From positions 127,686 through 191,685 of the forward strand of contig UCIA01000007.1 of NCBI GenBank assembly GCA_900472295.1: a stretch of 64,000 bases of DNA, given 5' to 3'. Positions within the stretch are counted from its first letter, which is position 1. The number at the start of each line of letters is the position of its first letter. Shown here piece after piece: positions 60,601 to 64,000 of this stretch. The stretch is from Hyphomicrobiales bacterium. Lineage in GTDB: Bacteria; Pseudomonadota; Alphaproteobacteria; Rhizobiales; Rhizobiaceae. The notes below the pieces were generated by a model. The model worked only from the letters and a program-made list of their open reading frames with translations, did not search any database and had not been told where the DNA came from. The position numbers and the translations under genes were made by a program.

Positions 60601-61016
60601 GTGGCGCTGCGGTCGATCGTCGCCATGAAAGCCGACAGCAGCGGCCCCGCCGGCTCCGGCGTCCGGTAGATGGCGAGATCGTCCCTGATGTCTTCGGGGT
60701 ACTCGAACGGAAGGGTCTCGGCCGACGGTTCGACAAAAAAATCGAACGGATTGTAGACCGTCATGTCGGCGACGAGATCGACCTCGATCTTCAATTCCGT
60801 CACCGGCTCCGGAAAGACGAAGCGGGCCAGGAAGTTACCGTAGGGGTCCTGCTGCAGGTTGACGAAATGGTTTGCCGGCCCAACCTTCAGCGAATGGCTG
60901 AGCACCTTGGTGCGGGAATGCGGCGCCGGCTGCAGCCTGATGATCTGCGGGCCAAGGACGACCGGCCGGTCATATTTGTAGTGGGTCAGATGGTAGACAG
61001 CTGCCAGAATTGCCAT
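57657..61016 (-). CDS. Transglutaminase / DUF2126 protein
   Basis: The 1119-aa protein has an N-terminal transglutaminase-like domain (1-90), the catalytic core with Cys180 (KKGSCRDSS), His229 (DLHAWCEVY) and Asp245 (IGFDPTSG), and a large C-terminal DUF2126 region (about 290-1119) with [34 protein letters not shown] and [33 protein letters not shown] motifs. The DUF2126 part resembles a glutamine-synthetase/ATP-grasp-linked amidoligase. It is the first gene of a three-gene operon, 6 bp from the ATP-grasp/alpha-E gene. Together these resemble a peptide-ligase plus peptidase system of unknown product. Confidence 0.88.
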   Translation of the reverse strand: MAILAAVYHLTHYKYDRPVVLGPQIIRLQPAPHSRTKVLSHSLKVGPANHFVNLQQDPYGNFLARFVFPEPVTELKIEVDLVADMTVYNPFDFFVEPSAETLPFEYPEDIRDDLAIYRTPEPAGPLLSAFMATIDRSATNTVNFVVDLNARLQREIAYIVRMETGVFSPEETLAAKKGSCRDSSWLLVQILRNLGIAARFVSGYLIQLKPDLVALDGPAGTAVDFTDLHAWCEVYLPGAGWIGFDPTSGLLTGESHVPLAATPHFRNAAPISGMASFANVEFGFDMRVDRIAEHPRITKPFSDESWQALDALGNKVDAALEAGDVRLTMGGEPTFVSIDDFESAEWNTAAVGPTKREKADALIRKLRERFAPGGFLHYGQGKWYPGESLPRWTFSLYWRTDGQPVWSDPSLIAREKSDAKVGPQQAESLLTAIAGELGIDKAMVSEAYEDPAEWLLKEGKLPDNVDPSNSRLEDPEERSRMAKVFERGLTKPSGYVLPVQRWNSQASDPRWRSEKWKTRRGRLFLVPGDSPVGYRLPLGTLPYVPPAQFPYIVPVDPSLPRGPLPAREAILPEPAPAELEGADEMARRQQAISFTATTGQQDRVEQEITEIGGAVRTALSVEPRDGRLCVFMPPVEALEDYLELVAAAENAAKAIGLPVHIEGYGPPHDPRLNVIRVAPDPGVIEVNIHPAANWQDCVATTTAIYEEARQTRLGADKFMIDGRHTGTGGGNHVVVGGATPNDSPFLRRPDLLKSLVLQWQRRPSLSYLFSGLFIGPTSQAPRFDEARHDSLYELEIAMAQVPHPDQGNAPLPWLVDRLFRNLLTDVTGNTHRSEICIDKLFSPDGPTGRLGLVEFRGFEMPPNARMSLAQQLLVRAIIARAWKNPLDGRFVRWGTSLHDRFMLPHYVWADFLDVLDDLKLNGFEFRPEWFDAQLEFRFPFCGEVQHAGIKLELRQALEPWHVMGEQGAIGGTVRFVDSSVERLQVRTEGLNPERHAIVCNGRVVPMKVTDNREVAVAGVRFKAWQPSSGLHPALPVNTPLVFDIYDRWSGRAVGGCVYHVAHPGGRSYDTFPVNGNEAEARRLARFEPRGHTPSAYVLRNEEASEDFPMTLDLRRPPRL

Positions 61017-61202
61017 GGAGCCCCGGAACTCAGCGTTTCAAACGATATCGCTGAACCCTGACACATCAGGCGGCCTTTCTCCAAGCAGAGATGTTGCGGT
61101 GCACCTAATTTAAGCGGCTACCGAACGTCCAATTCGACTGCCTGGGTCTTCGCGGCCTCGTTTCGCTTCCGCTCCGCTCTGGAATGACGATGCTACCCGA
61201 GC

Positions 61203-62363
61203 CTAGATGATCAATACGTCGACGAATTTGCCATATTTGCGCATCTTCTCAAGATGAACCGCAAGCCAGGCGTTCTTGACATGCTCCGTCGCCCGGTCCC
61301 CAATTTCCGGCGTCAGACCCGGCGGGGATTTGGGAAAAGCCGCGAAGCGGGCACTGCAGGGGTGAAAAAGAAGGCAGTACTGAAGATATTGAGGCCTCCC
61401 ATCAGGACGCAATGGCATTTGCTGCAGACGAACAGAATTCAACTCCTCAACCCTCACCGGAAACGATAGCCCGGCAATCCCGACGTTCACGTCGTAGATG
61501 CTCGGGTCTTCGCGGTTCGTAACCGGAATCTGAATCCGGACATCCGGTTCATCATCCACGGTCACCGTCGAAGACCAGTTACCGCGCTCACTGGTTTCGA
61601 CCTTATAACGCGAGAGCGGCCGGCTCGCGGCCCTGTCTGGCGTAAAGGTATTGACGAAATCCAGGATCGTATCCTGAACCGCCAGCAATTCAGGCATTGG
61701 CTTTCGCCAATTCCAATGCAGTTCGCCAATAATGACGGGAACGGTCAATCCCTGCCAGTATTCTGCATTGACCTGCACTTCCTTGACGCTGCGCCCTAAC
61801 AAATCCTGCAATGGTTTCTCGATCAGCGCCCGGATGTCTTCGCGATCCGATTCCGAAAGTCCTTCAATCTCGGAGTAAAAAGGAGAGCTATAGCTGACCC
61901 GTTCCACCGTGATATGCGAGCAATACGCCGCAGGCGCGTTATTGCGAGAGCTTGGAAGTAATGTGAACTCCTTGAGCCAACGAGCAATAGCGATACGCCA
62001 GCGATCGGCCGCAGGGGTTTCACTGTAGAGGGAGCGAGTGGGGGCTGGATGATCGATCTTCTCAAGCCAGCGGCTTATGCAGATATTTAGGCCGCAGGGG
62101 GCATCGAAACGAAGCCCTGCATCCCACACATACATCTTTCGAACAGCCCCGGAATTCAGACGGAACGTCCAGTTGCTCCCAGAATTAATCGAAAAGGTGC
62201 AGCCTTCGGCATGGGAACCCCAGGTGCCTCCGACGAAGCTAAACTCGCGTCGGTACCTATCCTCCTGTACCAGGCGCTTACCGCGAAAACGCCTAAGTCC
62301 CTCGCGGATACAATCGGCGCTACTGCGCAACGGCCTTCTCCACAGCAACTGAAGAGACAACAC
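61203..62363 (-). CDS. Hypothetical protein, A+T-rich for the region
   Basis: The 386-aa frame starts at a GTG (62363); a later start near MYVWDAGLRF (about residue 76) is also possible. It holds a motif-poor mix with TVERVSYSSPFYSEIEGLSESDREDIRALIEKPL and AEYWQGLTVPVIIGELHWNWRKPMPELLAVQDTILDFVN. No signal peptide or membrane segment is evident. I do not recognise it. Codon use is visibly less GC-rich than its neighbours, a hint of foreign origin. It stands alone between the transglutaminase operon and the acyl-CoA dehydrogenase. Confidence 0.5.
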   Translation of the reverse strand: MLSLQLLWRRPLRSSADCIREGLRRFRGKRLVQEDRYRREFSFVGGTWGSHAEGCTFSINSGSNWTFRLNSGAVRKMYVWDAGLRFDAPCGLNICISRWLEKIDHPAPTRSLYSETPAADRWRIAIARWLKEFTLLPSSRNNAPAAYCSHITVERVSYSSPFYSEIEGLSESDREDIRALIEKPLQDLLGRSVKEVQVNAEYWQGLTVPVIIGELHWNWRKPMPELLAVQDTILDFVNTFTPDRAASRPLSRYKVETSERGNWSSTVTVDDEPDVRIQIPVTNREDPSIYDVNVGIAGLSFPVRVEELNSVRLQQMPLRPDGRPQYLQYCLLFHPCSARFAAFPKSPPGLTPEIGDRATEHVKNAWLAVHLEKMRKYGKFVDVLII

Positions 62364-62433
62364 CGTTATCCAGAAATCCTGTACGATCTGTTTAGCGGGC
62401 GAGACAGCCCTGCCTTTAGAAAACAGCCCTTCC

Positions 62434-63630
62434 TTAGAAGAACGCCTGTATCCCCGTCTGCGCCCGTCCGAGGATCAGCGCGTGCACGTCATGCGTGCCT
62501 TCATAGGTGTTGACCGTCTCCAGGTTCTGCGCGTGGCGCATCACGTGGTAGCCGATCTGGATGCCGTTGCCGCCATGCATGTCGCGGGCCTGGCGGGCGA
62601 TGTCGAGCGCCTTGCCGCAATTGTTGCGCTTGACAATCGAGATCATCTCCGGCGCCATCTTGCCCTCGTCCATCAGCCGTCCGACGCGCAGCGAGCCCTG
62701 CAGGCCCAGAGCGATTTCCGTCTGCATGTCGGCGAGCTTCTTCTGGAACAACTGCGTGCCGGCGAGCGGCTTGCCGAACTGCTTGCGGTCGAGGCCATAT
62801 TGCCGCGCGCGATGCCAGCAATCCTCTGCCGCACCCATGGCGCCCCAGGAAATGCCGTAGCGGGCGCGGTTGAGGCAGCCGAACGGACCGCCAAGGCCCT
62901 TGGCGTTGGGCAGCAAGGCGTCTTCACCAACCTCGACGCCTTCCATCACCACCTCGCCGGTAATTGACGCACGCAGCGACAGCTTGCCGCCGATCTTGGG
63001 TGCCGAAAGCCCCTTCATGCCCTTCTCCAGCACGAAGCCACGGATTTCGTCCTTGCCGTTCTCACCCTTCAACTTCGCCCAGACGACGAAGACGTCGGCG
63101 ATCGGCGCGTTGGAAATCCACATTTTCGAGCCGGAGATTTTATAGCCGTTCGCCGTCTTCTCGGCTCGCGTCTTCATGCCGCCCGGATCGGAGCCGGCAT
63201 CCGGCTCGGTCAGACCGAAGCAGCCGATCCATTCGCCCGAAGCGAGCTTCGGCAGGTATTTCTTGCGCTGTTCTTCCGAGCCATAGGCATGGATCGGATA
63301 CATGACCAGCGACGACTGCACCGACATCATCGAGCGGTAGCCGGAATCGACCCGCTCGACCTCGCGCGCCACCAGCCCGTAGGTCACGTAATTGGCGCCA
63401 AGGCCGCCATATTCCTCGGGGATGGTGATGCCGAGCAGGCCGGCCTCGCCCATCTCGCGGAAAATGCCGGCATCGGTCTTTTCCTCGAGATAGGCCTCTT
63501 CGATGCGCGGCGCGAGCTTGTCGGCGGCGAAAGCGGCCGCGCCGTCGCGCACCATGCGCTCGTCCTCGGAAAGCTGGTTCTCGATCAGGAAAGGGTCTTC
63601 CCAGACGAACGCGTTCTTGTCGGCGGCCAT
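62434..63630 (-). CDS. gcdH: Glutaryl-CoA dehydrogenase
   Basis: The 398-aa flavoprotein (ATG 63630, [20 protein letters not shown]) has the acyl-CoA dehydrogenase signatures [17 protein letters not shown] and [21 protein letters not shown], and the C-terminal [17 protein letters not shown] and [20 protein letters not shown], where Glu (YEGT) is the catalytic base. The pattern is that of GcdH, which converts glutaryl-CoA to crotonyl-CoA with CO2 release in Lys and Trp catabolism. It fits the ALDH7 enzyme seen further left. The frame can be extended to 63717, but the conserved N-terminus begins here. It is divergent from a LysR regulator. Confidence 0.9.
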   Translation of the reverse strand: MAADKNAFVWEDPFLIENQLSEDERMVRDGAAAFAADKLAPRIEEAYLEEKTDAGIFREMGEAGLLGITIPEEYGGLGANYVTYGLVAREVERVDSGYRSMMSVQSSLVMYPIHAYGSEEQRKKYLPKLASGEWIGCFGLTEPDAGSDPGGMKTRAEKTANGYKISGSKMWISNAPIADVFVVWAKLKGENGKDEIRGFVLEKGMKGLSAPKIGGKLSLRASITGEVVMEGVEVGEDALLPNAKGLGGPFGCLNRARYGISWGAMGAAEDCWHRARQYGLDRKQFGKPLAGTQLFQKKLADMQTEIALGLQGSLRVGRLMDEGKMAPEMISIVKRNNCGKALDIARQARDMHGGNGIQIGYHVMRHAQNLETVNTYEGTHDVHALILGRAQTGIQAFF

Positions 63631-63736
63631 GGCTCGGTCTCTCCCAGCGAAATCTCGGATGCCGGGCTTATCCGCCTCCATCCCGAAAAAATCAAACGAA
63701 ATTGCGTCACCGATCAATGAGCGTTAGTAATAGATC

Positions 63737-64000
63737 ATGAACGTCCAACGTCGCCTCTTGCCCAGCACCAGCGCCCTTGCCGCCTTCGAGGCGGTGGCCC
63801 GCCTTGGCTCCTTCACCGCAGCTGCCCAGGAACTCGACCTGACCCAGGGCGCCATCAGCCGACAGATCGGCCTTTTGGAAGAACAGTTCGGCCGCCGACT
63901 GTTCGAACGCGACAGCCGTAATGTCCGGCTATCAGCAGCAGGCGAAACCTATGCAGAAGCGGTGCGCGCGGCACTCGGGCAATTGCGCGACGCGGCACTC
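63737..64000 (+). CDS. LysR-family regulator (5' part)
   Basis: From the ATG at 63737 the frame runs to the window edge (88 residues visible). It is the N-terminal LysR winged helix: LLPSTSALAAFEAVARLGSFTAAAQELDLTQGAISRQIGLLEEQFGRRLFERDSRNVRLSAAG. The subtype with 'TSALAAFEAVARLGSF' resembles GcvA-type LysR regulators. It is divergent from gcdH by 106 bp, so it is the probable regulator of glutaryl-CoA dehydrogenase. The ligand-binding half lies outside the window. Confidence 0.88.
   Translation, partial: MNVQRRLLPSTSALAAFEAVARLGSFTAAAQELDLTQGAISRQIGLLEEQFGRRLFERDSRNVRLSAAGETYAEAVRAALGQLRDAAL

Overview
The window looks like a chromosome segment of a high-GC alphaproteobacterium of the order Rhizobiales, most likely Mesorhizobium or a close relative. 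The basis is the CtrA/ChpT/SciP cell-cycle genes beside a fliJ-like gene, an EipA-type DUF1134 envelope protein, bacterial topoisomerase IB, an ECF sigma factor paired with a YCII protein, and rhizobial codon use and intergenic sequence. The genus is inferred by recognition, not by alignment.

Region 1 (1-9.5 kb) is core. It carries a membrane-anchored coiled-coil protein cut by the window edge, eipA, chpT, a CheY-like receiver, ctrA (with GANTC methylation sites upstream), fliJ, an HxlR regulator divergent from a zinc-independent quinone oxidoreductase, sciP, mnmA, a Gfo/Idh/MocA oxidoreductase and tRNA-Met(CAU).

Region 2 (9.5-36.1 kb) is a 26.6-kb integrated element inserted in the 3' end of that tRNA. 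A large serine recombinase overlaps the tRNA, and the last 17 nt of the tRNA are repeated at 36086-36102. Joining the two ends gives a near-palindromic attP, which supports these as the true boundaries. The cargo is almost entirely anti-phage or nuclease genes: a HEPN-like protein with a 1467-aa STAND/NACHT ATPase carrying a C-terminal nuclease motif; an HTH protein of unknown role; a protein with two PD-(D/E)XK-like modules; a Hachiman pair (HamA DUF1837 nuclease, HamB helicase); a 1127-aa one-chain helicase/putative nuclease; a Shedu (DUF4263) nuclease; and a two-gene unit of a small unknown protein plus an HNH endonuclease ending in six 41-aa zinc-knuckle repeats. Hachiman and Shedu are known systems. 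The HEPN/STAND pair, the helicase-nuclease and the HNH/zinc-repeat unit are the best candidates for undescribed ones.

Region 3 (36.1-46.6 kb) is accessory: a secreted protein, an AraC regulator followed by a small detoxification-type group (DJ-1/PfpI, ABM monooxygenase, alpha/beta hydrolase, cupin), a convergent 966-aa winged-helix STAND regulator, and a patch of gene fragments around a GntR regulator.

Region 4 (46.6-64 kb) returns to core-like genes: tandem paralogous DNA-binding-type proteins, an ALDH7 dehydrogenase, ECF42-type sigma factor with YCII protein, topoisomerase IB, a glycosyltransferase, a transglutaminase/ATP-grasp/alpha-E/DUF2126 operon, a hypothetical gene, glutaryl-CoA dehydrogenase and the start of a divergent LysR regulator. 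No rRNA and no CRISPR array were seen.
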